Shown one piece after another: positions 1 through 8,520 of a DNA stretch of 64,000 nucleotides. A program made the translations under genes and the position numbers. Source of the DNA: Amycolatopsis camponoti (GTDB taxonomy: Bacteria; Actinomycetota; Actinomycetes; Mycobacteriales; Pseudonocardiaceae); NCBI RefSeq assembly GCF_902497555.1, contig NZ_CABVGP010000001.1:310001-374000 (forward strand), in the 5' to 3' direction. The notes beneath the pieces are model-generated. The model saw only the letters and a program-made list of their open reading frames with translations. It was not told the origin of the DNA and did not search any database. How positions within the stretch are numbered: the stretch's first letter is position 1; each line of letters opens with the position of its first letter.

Positions 1-1547
1 AACATCCGTGCGTCGGCCTGGTGGTTCAGGCCTTTCGCCATCAGCGCGAGCGCCGCGTCGGCCGCCGAGTACTCCATGGTCGCGGACGCCGGGTGCTCGC
101 AGTCGTTGTCGCCGCCCTTGGCCGCGCAGTCCTTGCCCAGCTCCAAGCCGCTCGGGATGTACCCGCGGTCGTTGTAGTAGTCGACGCCGGAACGCCCGTT
201 GTACGGCGAGTCGGCGGGCGGCGTGCTCGTCGCGTTCTTCTTGAGCAGCGCGTACGCCTCTTCTTCGTGCCCGGCGAGCAGGCCTTTCGACCACGCTTCG
301 ACGAGGAACGGCGTCACCGGGTCGCCGGTCATGATGTTGGTTTCGCTCTCGGCCAGCGCCCAGCGCGGCAGCCACCCGCCGTCCCGGCCGATGGCCACGA
401 CCGACAGCGCGACGTCCCGCGCGACCTGCGGTTCGAGCATTTCGAGCAGCTGGTTCTGCGGCCGGTAGGTGTCCCAGAGCGAGAAGTTCTGGTACGGCGT
501 GTACCCGCTCGCGGTGTGCACCTTGCCGTCGAAGCCGGTGTACGCGCCGTCGGTGTCGCCGGCCAGGTTCGGGTGCAGCTGCGCGTGGTAGAGCGCGGTG
601 TAGAACGCCGTCTGCCGTTCGGTCGTGCCGCCGCCGATCTTGATGGCGCCGAGCCGGTCGGCCCACTGCTGGTGCAGCGCGGTCTTCGTGGCGTCGAAGT
701 CGAAGTTCGAAGTCTCCGCCGCCAGGTTCTTCCGCGCGCCGTCGAGCCCGGTGTAGGACAGGCCGACCTTGAGCACGACGTCGTGGTCGGTGCTCGCGTC
801 GAAGCTGGCCCAGGCGCCGTTGCCGCCGGTGCCCGCGGCGTCGCGGCTGCCCGGCGTGCGCGTCGAGTCGCGCCAGGTGCCGTACGAGCTGAAGGGCCGG
901 TCGAAGGTGGCGGTGAAGTAGACGGTGTGCTCGTCGTGGCCGGCGCAGAACCCGCCGGCGCGGACGCGGCCTTCGAGGGTGCGGTCGCCGACGACGTGGA
1001 TCTCGGAGTCCTTCACCGACTGGTTGGCCTGGCCGGTGTTGAACAGGACGTTCGCCTGCCCGGTCGAGGGGAAGGTGTAGCGCTGCCAGCCGGTGCGCGC
1101 GGTCGCGGTCAGCTCGGCGTTCACGCCGTACTTCTTGAGGCCGACGCGGTAGTAGCCGGGCTCGGCGTGCTCGTCGTCGTGGCTGTACTCGGACCTGTAC
1201 GCGTTCTTGTCAACGTTGTCGACGGCGCCGGTGGTGGGCATGATCGGCAGCTCGCCCATCACGCCGCAGCCGACGCCGGACAGGTGCGTCTGGCTGAAGC
1301 CGTAGATCGCGTTCTGCAGGTAGTCGTAGCCGCCCTGACCGCCGGTGTCCGGGCTGACCTGCACCATTCCGAACGGCGCGCTCGCGCCGGGGAACGTGTT
1401 GCCGAAGTTCTGCGTGCCGACGAAGGGGTTGACCAGGCTCACCGGATCCGCGCTCGGCGGGGCGGCTTCCGCCACGGCCGGCGCCAGCCCGGTGACGACC
1501 ACCCCCACGGCCACCGCGGCGGCCAGCCGTCTGCTCTGCGACCACAT
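1..1547 (-). CDS. Secreted GH92 family alpha-1,2-mannosidase (partial, C-terminus beyond window)
   Basis: About 515 codons are present; the 3' end lies outside the window. Residues 1-28 form a signal peptide (short basic start, Ala/Val/Gly-rich core, cleavage near AEA|APP). The mature protein opens with VNPFVGT and continues GNTFPGASAPFGMVQ, which is the hallmark start of glycoside hydrolase family 92, calcium-dependent exo-alpha-mannosidases. Further GH92 blocks are FSQTHLSGVGC, a central FYTALYHAQLHPN and, near the window edge, ASATMEYS. The likely role is extracellular trimming of mannans or N-glycans. The start is the ATG opposite 1545-1547. A LacI-type palindrome lies about 20 bp upstream, so induction by a sugar is likely. 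Confidence in the family is high; substrate linkage is inferred. Confidence 0.9.
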   Translation of the reverse strand, partial: MWSQSRRLAAAVAVGVVVTGLAPAVAEAAPPSADPVSLVNPFVGTQNFGNTFPGASAPFGMVQVSPDTGGQGGYDYLQNAIYGFSQTHLSGVGCGVMGELPIMPTTGAVDNVDKNAYRSEYSHDDEHAEPGYYRVGLKKYGVNAELTATARTGWQRYTFPSTGQANVLFNTGQANQSVKDSEIHVVGDRTLEGRVRAGGFCAGHDEHTVYFTATFDRPFSSYGTWRDSTRTPGSRDAAGTGGNGAWASFDASTDHDVVLKVGLSYTGLDGARKNLAAETSNFDFDATKTALHQQWADRLGAIKIGGGTTERQTAFYTALYHAQLHPNLAGDTDGAYTGFDGKVHTASGYTPYQNFSLWDTYRPQNQLLEMLEPQVARDVALSVVAIGRDGGWLPRWALAESETNIMTGDPVTPFLVEAWSKGLLAGHEEEAYALLKKNATSTPPADSPYNGRSGVDYYNDRGYIPSGLELGKDCAAKGGDNDCEHPASATMEYSAADAALALMAKGLNHQADARM

Positions 1548-1566
1548 GGGCGCACCTCTCAGGAGA

Positions 1567-1580
1567 TGACAACGTTGTCA
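1567..1580. promoter_or_regulatory. LacI-family operator upstream of the GH92 gene
   Basis: TGACAACGTTGTCA is a perfect 14-bp palindrome centred on CG, the architecture of LacI/GalR operators in glycan-utilisation genes of actinobacteria. It lies 20-33 bp upstream of the GH92 start codon, where a bound repressor would block transcription. No lacI-type gene is in the window, so the regulator is encoded elsewhere or just to the left. Confidence 0.75.
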
Positions 1581-1650
1581 GAACCGGACCTTTGGTCAGG
1601 CCCGTCGTTCGGTCAGCAGCTTTCCACCTCGATGGGCGTTTGAGAAGACC

Positions 1651-2967
1651 TCAACCGGCCGCTTCGCGCAGTAACCGGACGGCGTCACCGACAGCGTTGT
1701 CGGCCAGGTTGCCGTAGCCGAGGACGAGCGCGGGCTCGCCGGGAGCCTCACGGTAGTCGTCGAGATCGGCCACCTTCACGCCCTTGGCGCGCGCCCTCTT
1801 CGTCACTTCGGCCGCGTCCCGGTCCAGGTGCAGGAGGAGGTGCAGCCCGGCCGCCACCCCGGAAAGCCGCCCGGGCCCGAGCGCCTCGACGAGCCGGTCG
1901 CGCCGGGCGCGGTACCGCAGCCGCGCGGCCCGGAGGTGCCGGTCGTAGCCGCCGCTGTCGACGAACCCGGCGAGCGCGAGCTGGTCGACCACCGGCGGCG
2001 CGTGTCCCGGAAGAGTCCATTGTGGAGGGAGCGCGACCCAGCCGAGGCCGAGCGCGGGGCTGAGCGTCTTGCTGACCGAACCGAAGAGCGCGACCCGCCC
2101 CGGATCGGTGCCCTGCACCGTGCCGACGGGCCGCCGGTCGTAGCGGAACTCGGCGTCGTAATCGTCTTCGAGGATCAGGCCGTCGACCTCCCGCGCCCAG
2201 GCGAGGAGTTCGGCGCGCCGCCGGGGCGAGAGGACGCTGCCGGTGGGGAACTGGTGCGCCGGCGTGACGAGCACGGCCCGCGTCCCGCGCGGGATCCGTC
2301 CGACGTCGACGCCCTCGTCGTCGACCGGCACCGGATCGATCGCCATCCCGGTCGCCGCGGCGGCGCGCCGGAGTCGTGTCCAACCGGGATCTTCGACGGC
2401 CAGCCGCGTGACGCCGTTCGCCTGAAGGGCACGGCAGACGCGGGTCACGCCGTCGGTGACGCCCCCGCAGATCACGACGTCGTCGGTTTCGGCGCCGCGG
2501 ACCCGCCGCAGATAGCCGGCGAGGGTCTTGCGGAGCCGGGGATGACCGTCTCGGTCGGGGAGTCCGAAGTCGGTGTGCGGCACGGTCGCGAGCACCCCGC
2601 GCACGGCGTCCGCCCAGCGTTGCCGCGGGAAGTGCCGCAGGTCGGGGAGTCCGGGCGCGAGGTCGTACCGCGGTGGCGCCGGCAGGGCCGGCGGCTTGGC
2701 CGTGACGGCGTCCCCGACCCGCCGCACGCGAGTGGCCGAGCCGGCGCGCCCGTCGAGATAGCCCTCGGCGACGAGCTGGGCGTAGGCCTGCGTGACGACC
2801 CACCGCGAGCACCCGAGGTCGGCCGCGAGCTGCCGGCTCGGCGGGACGGAGACGCCGTCGTCGAGACCGCGGATCGCCCGGCGCAGGGCGCGCGCGAGCT
2901 GTTCGTGCTTCGGCCCCGGACCGCTCAGGTCCAGCAGAACGCCCCAATTGGTCTGTGATCCGGCCAC
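1651..2967 (-). CDS. MocR/PdxR-type regulator (GntR wHTH fused to aminotransferase domain)
   Basis: 438 aa. The N-terminal GntR winged helix (about 1-85) contains SRQLAADLGCSRWVVTQAYAQL. The rest is a fold-type I aminotransferase domain with CGGVTDGVTRV, EDPGW and the PLP-lysine block SVSKTLSPALGLGW. MocR proteins bind PLP or a PLP-amino-acid adduct and control adjacent metabolic or transport genes. The GTG opposite 2965-2967 is chosen because upstream in-frame starts would run into the divergent reductase gene. It faces an aldo/keto reductase across 46 bp, so the reductase is the likely target; pyridoxal reductase activity of that AKR is possible but unproven. Confidence 0.85.
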   Translation of the reverse strand: MAGSQTNWGVLLDLSGPGPKHEQLARALRRAIRGLDDGVSVPPSRQLAADLGCSRWVVTQAYAQLVAEGYLDGRAGSATRVRRVGDAVTAKPPALPAPPRYDLAPGLPDLRHFPRQRWADAVRGVLATVPHTDFGLPDRDGHPRLRKTLAGYLRRVRGAETDDVVICGGVTDGVTRVCRALQANGVTRLAVEDPGWTRLRRAAAATGMAIDPVPVDDEGVDVGRIPRGTRAVLVTPAHQFPTGSVLSPRRRAELLAWAREVDGLILEDDYDAEFRYDRRPVGTVQGTDPGRVALFGSVSKTLSPALGLGWVALPPQWTLPGHAPPVVDQLALAGFVDSGGYDRHLRAARLRYRARRDRLVEALGPGRLSGVAAGLHLLLHLDRDAAEVTKRARAKGVKVADLDDYREAPGEPALVLGYGNLADNAVGDAVRLLREAAG

Positions 2968-2987
2968 ACCATTGGACTGTAGTACCG

Positions 2988-3000
2988 GACCGATTCGGTC
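2988..3000. promoter_or_regulatory. Palindrome in divergent mocR/AKR promoter
   Basis: GACCGATTCGGTC has perfect 6-bp arms around one base. It lies in the only 46 bp separating the MocR gene from the divergently read aldo/keto reductase. A site here could control both genes. MocR proteins often use direct repeats; GGAC motifs at 2974 and 2987 would fit that alternative. Confidence 0.4.
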
Positions 3001-3013
3001 GTAGGTTCGTCGC

Positions 3014-4009
3014 ATGAAGAAGGTGGAACTGGGCCGGACCGGCCAGTGGGTGAGCCAGGTGTCGCTGGGCTGCATGACGATGGGCACGTCGACGGACGAG
3101 CCGACATCGGCCCGCATCCTGGACGCGTACCTCGACGCGGGCGGCGACTTCCTGGACACGGCGAACTGCTACGCGTGGTGGGCGGGCCCGTCGTGCGCCG
3201 GCGGCGAAAGCGAAGCCCTCCTCGGCCGCCTCTTGAAGGGGCGCCGCGACCGGGTTTTCCTGGCGACGAAAGTCTCGGCGCAGCCCACGGACCTCCCCGC
3301 GGCCCGCGCTGCCGTCCGTGCGGACGGCACGACGGACTGGGAGGCGCGAGAGCGCACCTACGAAGGCGCGAGCGCCGCGGTGATCCGGCGCGAGGTGGAG
3401 GAAAGCCTGCGGCGCTTGGGAACCGACCACATCGACCTCTACTACGTCCACGTCGACCTCCGCCGCGAACCACTGGAGGAGACGCTGTCCGCATTGGACG
3501 GTCTGGTCCGGTCGGGCAAGATCCGCTACACGGGCTGGAGCAACGTCCGGACGTGGCGCCTGGACCGCATCCGGTCCCTGGCGCTGGCCAACGGCTGGGC
3601 GCCCCCGGTGGCGGTGCAGGTCCAGCACTCGTACCTGCGCCCGAGCGGCCCGGACGTCCCCTCGATCGCGGGCGGCGAGCTGCTGGACTGGCTGTCGCTG
3701 CACCCGGACGTCTCGCTGGCCGCGTATTCGTCGCTGCTGCGCGGAATCTACGACGACGCGGCCTACCGCGAGTCGACGCAGATCTGGCGTGCGTATGCGG
3801 GCCCGGCCTCGGAAACGCGGCTGGCGGCGGTGGCGAAGGTGGCTTCGGCGCTGGGCGCGTCCGGCAACCAGGTGGCGTTGGCGTGGTTGCTCCACCGGGG
3901 CGTGCTCCCGCTGATCGGCCCGCGGACCTGGGAACACTACGAGTCGATCGCGCCGGCGTTCACCTTGGCGCTGCCGGACGAGCACCTGTCCCTGTTGGAC
4001 AACGCGTGA
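3014..4009 (+). CDS. Aldo/keto reductase
   Basis: 331 aa, normal AKR length. The catalytic tetrad is visible as D48, Y53 (DTANCY), K86 (LATKVS) and H146 (YYVHVD). The family start LGxTGxxVSxVSLGCMTMG and the NADPH-binding end LPLIGPRTWEHYE are present. It is an NADPH-dependent carbonyl reductase of unknown substrate, cytosolic. It is transcribed divergently from the MocR regulator, which probably controls it. Its TGA and the stop of the convergent response-regulator gene share the palindrome TGATCA at 4007-4012, so there is no intergenic space downstream. Confidence 0.9.
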   Translation: MKKVELGRTGQWVSQVSLGCMTMGTSTDEPTSARILDAYLDAGGDFLDTANCYAWWAGPSCAGGESEALLGRLLKGRRDRVFLATKVSAQPTDLPAARAAVRADGTTDWEARERTYEGASAAVIRREVEESLRRLGTDHIDLYYVHVDLRREPLEETLSALDGLVRSGKIRYTGWSNVRTWRLDRIRSLALANGWAPPVAVQVQHSYLRPSGPDVPSIAGGELLDWLSLHPDVSLAAYSSLLRGIYDDAAYRESTQIWRAYAGPASETRLAAVAKVASALGASGNQVALAWLLHRGVLPLIGPRTWEHYESIAPAFTLALPDEHLSLLDNA

Positions 4010-4633
4010 TCAGTCCAGCAGCCGCTGTTCCTTGGCCACCGCGACCGCGCCGGCCCGGGTGTCGACGCCGAGCTTGCCGTAGATCCGGCCCAGGTGGGTC
4101 TTGACCGTCGCCTCGCTGATGAACAGCGCGCGGGCGATCTCCTTGTTGCCCAGCCCCTGGGCCAGCTGGCGGAGGATGTCGCCTTCGCGGTCGGTCAGCG
4201 TGGGCCGCGGGGCGCGCAGCTGGGCCATCATCCGGTCGGCGACCGGCGGGGACACCGCGGTGCGCCCGGCCGCGGCCGCCTCGATCGCCGCGTACAGCTC
4301 GTTGGCGGACCCGGCTTTGAGGAGGTACCCGGTGGCGCCGGCGGCGATGGCCCGGCTGATGTCGGCGTCGGTGTCGTAGGTCGTCAGTACCAGGATCCGG
4401 GGCGCGCTGGGGGTGCTCCGGATCCGCCGCGTCGCCTCGATCCCGTCGATCCCGGCACCGAGCTGGATGTCCATGAGGACGACGTCGGGGTGCGTGGCGG
4501 CGGCGGTCGCGACGGCTTCCTCGCCGCTCGCCGCCTCCCCGATGACCTCGATGCCGTCCGCACCCGCCAGCAGGGCGCGCAGGCCGGCGCGCACGACGGC
4601 GTGATCGTCGCAGACCAGCACGCGAATGGTCAT
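4010..4633 (-). CDS. senR: NarL/LuxR-type response regulator (SenR-like)
   Basis: 207 aa. Receiver domain 1-120 with acidic pocket DD9-10, phosphoacceptor D55 (VVLMDIQ) and a conserved T/K at the end; C-terminal LuxR HTH with LTDREGDILRQLAQGLGNKEIA and SEATVKTHLGRIYGKLGV. The start ATG overlaps the kinase stop (ATGA, 4630-4633), so translation is coupled. A NarL-type pair divergent from an HbpS-like gene matches the SenS-SenR-HbpS redox/haem sensing system of Streptomyces; the symbol rests on this synteny and not on an alignment. Confidence 0.7.
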   Translation of the reverse strand: MTIRVLVCDDHAVVRAGLRALLAGADGIEVIGEAASGEEAVATAAATHPDVVLMDIQLGAGIDGIEATRRIRSTPSAPRILVLTTYDTDADISRAIAAGATGYLLKAGSANELYAAIEAAAAGRTAVSPPVADRMMAQLRAPRPTLTDREGDILRQLAQGLGNKEIARALFISEATVKTHLGRIYGKLGVDTRAGAVAVAKEQRLLD

Positions 4634-5733
4634 CGAACGGTCTCCCAGGGGATCGCGGCCGAAATCACCGTGCCCTGGCCGGGCGCGGACTCCACGGTCA
4701 GCCTGCCACCGAGCTGCTGAGCCCGGACGCGCATGGCCGGCAGCCCGTGGCCCCGCTCGCCCTCGGGCGCGGATTCGAGGAAACCGCGCCCGTCGTCGGC
4801 GACGTCGAGGACGACCTGGTCGTCGAGGTAGGTGAGGGTGAGGACGACGCGGCCGGCGTCGGCGTGTTCGCGCGCGTTGGCCAGCGCGCCCTGGGCGATC
4901 CGGACCACAGTGGACTGGACGCGCTCGGGCAGCGGCCGCTCGGCGCCGTCGATGCGGACGTCGACGGGCAGCCCGGCCCGGCCGGCCACCGCGCGCAGCG
5001 CTTCTTCGAGCGTGGCGTCGACGAGATCGGCGGGAGCGAGGTCCTGGACGAGCCGGCGTGCCTCCGACAGGTTGCCCGCGCCGATGCGCTGGGCAGCACG
5101 CACGTGTTCGCGCGCGAGATCGGGCTGGTCCCAGGCCAGGTCGGCGGCCTGCAGCAGCATCGCCTGGCTGGACAAGCCCTGCGCGAGCGCGTCGTGGAGC
5201 TCCCGGGACACGCGGTGCCGCTCGGCCAGCACGCCGGCGCGTCGCTCGGACTCGCGCAGCCGCTCGGCCTGGCGTCGCATGTAGGTGATGACCGCGGCGG
5301 TGACCGCCGCGATGGCGATCGGCACGATGGTCAGGTTCGGGTCGAAGCCGTCGGCCAGCCGGTTCTGCGAGACGACCACCAGCACCGTGATCACGGTGAC
5401 CAGGGCGAGGGCCTGCCCGGTCGGCAGCGTGCGCAGGCCGGTGACGAACAGCGGGATGGCCGACCAGGCGAAGCTGGGGGCGAGCACCACCAGCACGACC
5501 CAGAGCGCGAGGACCACGGTCAGCCAGAGCAAGCTGCTCGGCCGGAAGACCAGGCCCGCGCCGTACGCGAGGACCAGCGCGGCGGTGAACGCGATCACCC
5601 AGGGGGTCAGCGGGTTGCCGTCGTGGCGCGTCAGGAAGCGGACCGCCGAGGCGAGCACCAGCAGGAAGAACGCCGAGTGCATGACCACGGCGAGCCACCT
5701 CGTGTCGGCGTCGGCTCCGGTCATGCCGTCCAT
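4630..5733 (-). CDS. senS: Membrane histidine kinase (SenS-like)
   Basis: 367 aa. Five or six hydrophobic segments occupy residues 13-151, then a HisKA_3 domain with ERHRVSRELHDALAQ (phospho-His H180) and a HATPase_c domain ending with DVADDGRGF and GHGLPAMRVRAQQLGG. There is almost no extracellular domain, as expected if a secreted accessory protein does the sensing. The ATG opposite 5731-5733 has a good ribosome site (AGGAAGGAG, 5 bases away); a longer start at 5787 lacks one. It is the first gene of the senS-senR operon and diverges from the hbpS-like gene. Confidence 0.75.
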   Translation of the reverse strand: MDGMTGADADTRWLAVVMHSAFFLLVLASAVRFLTRHDGNPLTPWVIAFTAALVLAYGAGLVFRPSSLLWLTVVLALWVVLVVLAPSFAWSAIPLFVTGLRTLPTGQALALVTVITVLVVVSQNRLADGFDPNLTIVPIAIAAVTAAVITYMRRQAERLRESERRAGVLAERHRVSRELHDALAQGLSSQAMLLQAADLAWDQPDLAREHVRAAQRIGAGNLSEARRLVQDLAPADLVDATLEEALRAVAGRAGLPVDVRIDGAERPLPERVQSTVVRIAQGALANAREHADAGRVVLTLTYLDDQVVLDVADDGRGFLESAPEGERGHGLPAMRVRAQQLGGRLTVESAPGQGTVISAAIPWETVR

Positions 5734-5803
5734 GCTGGCTCCTTCCTCGTCCGAGACCAGCCTCAGCCCGGCGGAAGGGCCGCGCATCAGCCGATCGGAT
5801 GAC

Positions 5804-5830
5804 CCGGTTGTCGGCCGGGACGACGACCGG
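5804..5830. promoter_or_regulatory. Inverted repeat between senS and hbpS
   Basis: CCGGTTGTCG, 7 bases, CGACGACCGG: arms matching at 9 of 10 positions, in the divergent region between the kinase and the hbpS-like gene. A NarL-type dimer such as SenR would bind an inverted repeat here and could regulate both transcripts. Confidence 0.5.
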
Positions 5831-5891
5831 ATCGTGCCCGCGGCGGGGTGAAGCTGGAGTCATCGCACTTCCGGAACCCGAGGAGCAGACC

Positions 5892-6407
5892 ATGATCTCG
5901 ACCCGCACCCGCATCGCCGCCGCTGTCGCCGGGCTCGCCGCCGTCGGTGCCACGACCGTCGGCGCTGTGTCCGCCACCGCGGCCCCGGCCGCGCCCAAGG
6001 GCGTCATCCAGACGTCGCACCTGTCGATCGCCGCCGCTTCGAAGGCCGCCCAGGCCGCTTTGGACGCCGCGGGCAAGGCCGGTCAGCACGTGTCGGTCGC
6101 CGTCGTGGACCGCGACGGCAACACCATCCTGACCCTGCGCGGCGACGGCGCCGGCCCGCAGTCCTACAGCTCCGCCCAGGAAAAGGCGTTCACTGCGGTG
6201 TCGTGGAACGCGAAGACGTCCGAACTGGTCGGCCGCCTGCAGCAGACCCCGACGCTGAAGGACATCGACGGCACCTTGTTCCTGGCCGGCGCGGTCCCGG
6301 TGACCGCGGGCTCCGTCCCGATCGCCGCGGTGGGTGTCGCCGGGGCGCCGTCCGGTGCGCAGGACGAGGCGTTCGCGCAGGCCGGTGTGGACGCGCTGGG
6401 CAAGTAG
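5892..6407 (+). CDS. hbpS: Secreted HbpS/GlcG-family haem-binding protein
   Basis: 171 aa. Residues 1-31 are a signal peptide ending ATA|APAA. The rest is one GlcG/HbpS (DUF336) domain with SVAVVDRDGN, the S-A-Q-EKAFTA helix and a C-terminal AVGVAGAPSGAQDEAFAQAGVDAL. In Streptomyces HbpS is an extracellular haem- and iron-binding octamer that modulates the SenS kinase under oxidative stress. The start follows AGGAG (5881-5885) by 6 bases. Divergent orientation to the SenS/SenR-like operon supports the same role. The next gene starts one base after its stop, so they are probably co-transcribed. Confidence 0.75.
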   Translation: MISTRTRIAAAVAGLAAVGATTVGAVSATAAPAAPKGVIQTSHLSIAAASKAAQAALDAAGKAGQHVSVAVVDRDGNTILTLRGDGAGPQSYSSAQEKAFTAVSWNAKTSELVGRLQQTPTLKDIDGTLFLAGAVPVTAGSVPIAAVGVAGAPSGAQDEAFAQAGVDALGK

Positions 6408-6408
6408 C

Positions 6409-7617
6409 GTGTCCTCTGTGGTGATCAATGATGTCCGCCCGTGGGGCGGTGCGCGAAGTGACGTCGAGGTGCGGGGTGACCGGATCGCGGCGGTCCGCCC
6501 GCACTCGCCTGGGCCGGCGACCGTCGAAGGCCGCGGGCGGCTGCTGTTCCCGGCGTTCAGCGACGTCCACGTGCACCTCGACTCGACGCGGATCGGGCTG
6601 CCGTTCCGGCCGCACACCGGCGGGCCCGGCGTGGTGGCGATGATGACGAACGACCGCGAGAACTGGCGCACGGCGGAGGTCCCGCTGCCGGAACGGGTGG
6701 CCGGGACCCTCGAGCGGATGATCGCGCACGGCACCACGCGCGTCCGCAGCTACGCGCAGGTCGACGTCGACTGCGAGCTGGAGAAGCTCGACGCCGTCCT
6801 GGCGGCGCGGGAGAAGTTCGCCGACCAGGCCGAGGTGCAGGTGATGGCGTTCGCGCAGGCCGGCATCCTGCGTGAACCGGGCACGCTGGACGTCCTGGAC
6901 GCGGCGATGCGCTCCGGCGCGACGGTGATCGGCGGCATCGACCCGTGCACGCTGGACCGCGATCCGAAAGGACACCTGGACGCGGTGTTCGGCCTGGCGG
7001 AGAAGCACCAGGCGGAGATCGACATCCACCTGCACGAGCCGGGACACCTCGGCCTGTTCTCGACGGACCTGGTGATCGAGCGCGTCCGCGCGCTGGACAT
7101 GCGGGGCAAGGTGACGATGTCCCACGCGTACGACCTGGGCTCGATCTCCGAGTCGGTGAGCCGCCGGGTGATCGACGACTTCGCCGCGCTGGACATTGCG
7201 ATGACCACGGTGGCGCCTTCTGCCGCCGGTCAACTGTCCCTTTTGGACTTGGTTGCTTCGGGTGTCCGCATCGGACTCGGCGAGGACGGCCAGCGGGACT
7301 ACTGGAGCCCGTACGGCAACTGCGACCTGCTCGACCGGACGTGGCAGCTGGCGTTCACCCGCGGCTTCCGCCAGGACGCGCACATCGAGCTGGCGCTGGC
7401 GGTGGCGACGATGGGCGGCGCGTCGATCATGAGCCACGACGTCCCGCGCCTGGCCGGCGTTTCCGATCGCCCCGGCCTGGCGGTCGGCGATCGAGCGGAC
7501 CTGGTCTTGGTCGACGGCGAAACGCCGACCAGCGCGGTGATGGACCGCGGTCGCGATCGGACAGTCGTCCACGACGGAGTCGTGGTGGCGGACGGCTTGT
7601 CCGTGGTCAAGCGCTAG
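6409..7617 (+). CDS. Amidohydrolase, cytosine-deaminase-like
   Basis: About 402 aa from GTG 6409; GTGs at 6418 and 6421 are alternatives and none has a clear ribosome site. Metal-dependent hydrolase fold: FSDVHVHLD (first metal histidines), DIHLHEPG and SHAYDLG (further His ligands) and LGEDGQRDYWSPYGN (catalytic Asp). Small beta-sandwich segments flank the barrel (VINDVRPW at the start, GDRADLVLVDGE at the end). This arrangement resembles CodA-type deaminases acting on cyclic amidines, but the substrate is not determinable. It starts one base after hbpS and overlaps the convergent LysR gene by 11 bp. Confidence 0.8.
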   Translation: MSSVVINDVRPWGGARSDVEVRGDRIAAVRPHSPGPATVEGRGRLLFPAFSDVHVHLDSTRIGLPFRPHTGGPGVVAMMTNDRENWRTAEVPLPERVAGTLERMIAHGTTRVRSYAQVDVDCELEKLDAVLAAREKFADQAEVQVMAFAQAGILREPGTLDVLDAAMRSGATVIGGIDPCTLDRDPKGHLDAVFGLAEKHQAEIDIHLHEPGHLGLFSTDLVIERVRALDMRGKVTMSHAYDLGSISESVSRRVIDDFAALDIAMTTVAPSAAGQLSLLDLVASGVRIGLGEDGQRDYWSPYGNCDLLDRTWQLAFTRGFRQDAHIELALAVATMGGASIMSHDVPRLAGVSDRPGLAVGDRADLVLVDGETPTSAVMDRGRDRTVVHDGVVVADGLSVVKR

Positions 7618-8437
7618 CGAGCAGCGCGGCGATACTGGGTTTGTGTTCGTCGCGCCGTCGCCACGTCAGGGTGACGTCGGTGGTCTCGCCGGCGAGCGGA
7701 ACGGCGACGGCGCCGGGGTGGTCGACCAGGGCGGGCACGATCCCGCAGCCCATCCCGGCGGCGACGCACCGCCCGAGGGCGGCGAGGCTGCCCACCTCGG
7801 TGTCGATGACGGGTCCGTCGAGCCGGTCCAGCATTTCCCGGAAGCCGCACCCCTTCGGCGTCGCCAGGAACCCGACCCCGCGAAGATCTCCGGGTACGGC
7901 TTTTTCCTTGCTCGCCAACGGGTGCCCAGGCGGGACGATGACGACGAGCGGTACCTCGCCGATCTTCCGGCTGGCGAAGGTGGGCTCGCCCGGCGCGTCG
8001 CCGAAGGTGAAGCAGACGTCCATTTCGGACTCCCGGACCCCGTGGTACAGCTCGCCGCGGCCGCCTTCCTTCAGCGTCAGCTTGACGCCCGGCCACCGCG
8101 TCCGGTAGTCGCTGAGGATGCCGGGAACCCAGTGCGCGCACAGGGTTTCGAGCGCGCCGATGGTCAGGTCGCCGTCGGGCTCGCCGCGTTCGTCGTCGAC
8201 GGCGGCCTTGGCTTCTTCGACGAGTTCGAGCACCTGGTCGGCGTACCCGGACAGGCGTTTCCCGGCGGCGGTGAGTGTCCGGCTCGTCCGGTCGAAGAGC
8301 TTGGCGCCGAGCTCGGCTTCGAGGGCCTGGATCTGTTCGCTGACGCTGGACTGCGCGTAGTGCAGCTCGGCGGCGGCGTGGGTGAGGTTGAGCGTCCGCG
8401 CGACGACGCGGAAGGTGCGCAGGTGACGCAGTTCCAT
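7607..8437 (-). CDS. LysR-family transcriptional regulator
   Basis: 276 aa. The N-terminal wHTH reads MELRHLRTFRVVARTLNLTHAAAELHYAQSS split over residues 1-31, followed by a linker helix and a type-2 periplasmic-binding-like effector domain (DVCFTFGD, PPGHPLASKE, VAAGMGCGIVP). The ATG opposite 8435-8437 is preferred because LysR proteins usually start MELRHL; an ATG 12 bp upstream is possible. It diverges from an MFS exporter, the usual arrangement for a LysR protein controlling its neighbour. A LysR-box-like segment occurs around 8461-8478 in the 83-bp gap. Confidence 0.85.
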   Translation of the reverse strand: MELRHLRTFRVVARTLNLTHAAAELHYAQSSVSEQIQALEAELGAKLFDRTSRTLTAAGKRLSGYADQVLELVEEAKAAVDDERGEPDGDLTIGALETLCAHWVPGILSDYRTRWPGVKLTLKEGGRGELYHGVRESEMDVCFTFGDAPGEPTFASRKIGEVPLVVIVPPGHPLASKEKAVPGDLRGVGFLATPKGCGFREMLDRLDGPVIDTEVGSLAALGRCVAAGMGCGIVPALVDHPGAVAVPLAGETTDVTLTWRRRDEHKPSIAALLASA

Positions 8438-8520
8438 GAGGACCCCCATCGGCGTTCCCGATACCAACCATCGTAACTGCCTGCTTCCATCGATGTCACG
8501 GAGAGTCCAGGCTTCCGTTT

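Noticed and set aside
21..1643. 540-codon plus-strand open frame
   Set aside because: Shadow of the GH92 gene on the other strand.
4007..4012. TGATCA as a regulatory palindrome
   Set aside because: It is simply the meeting point of two convergent stop codons.
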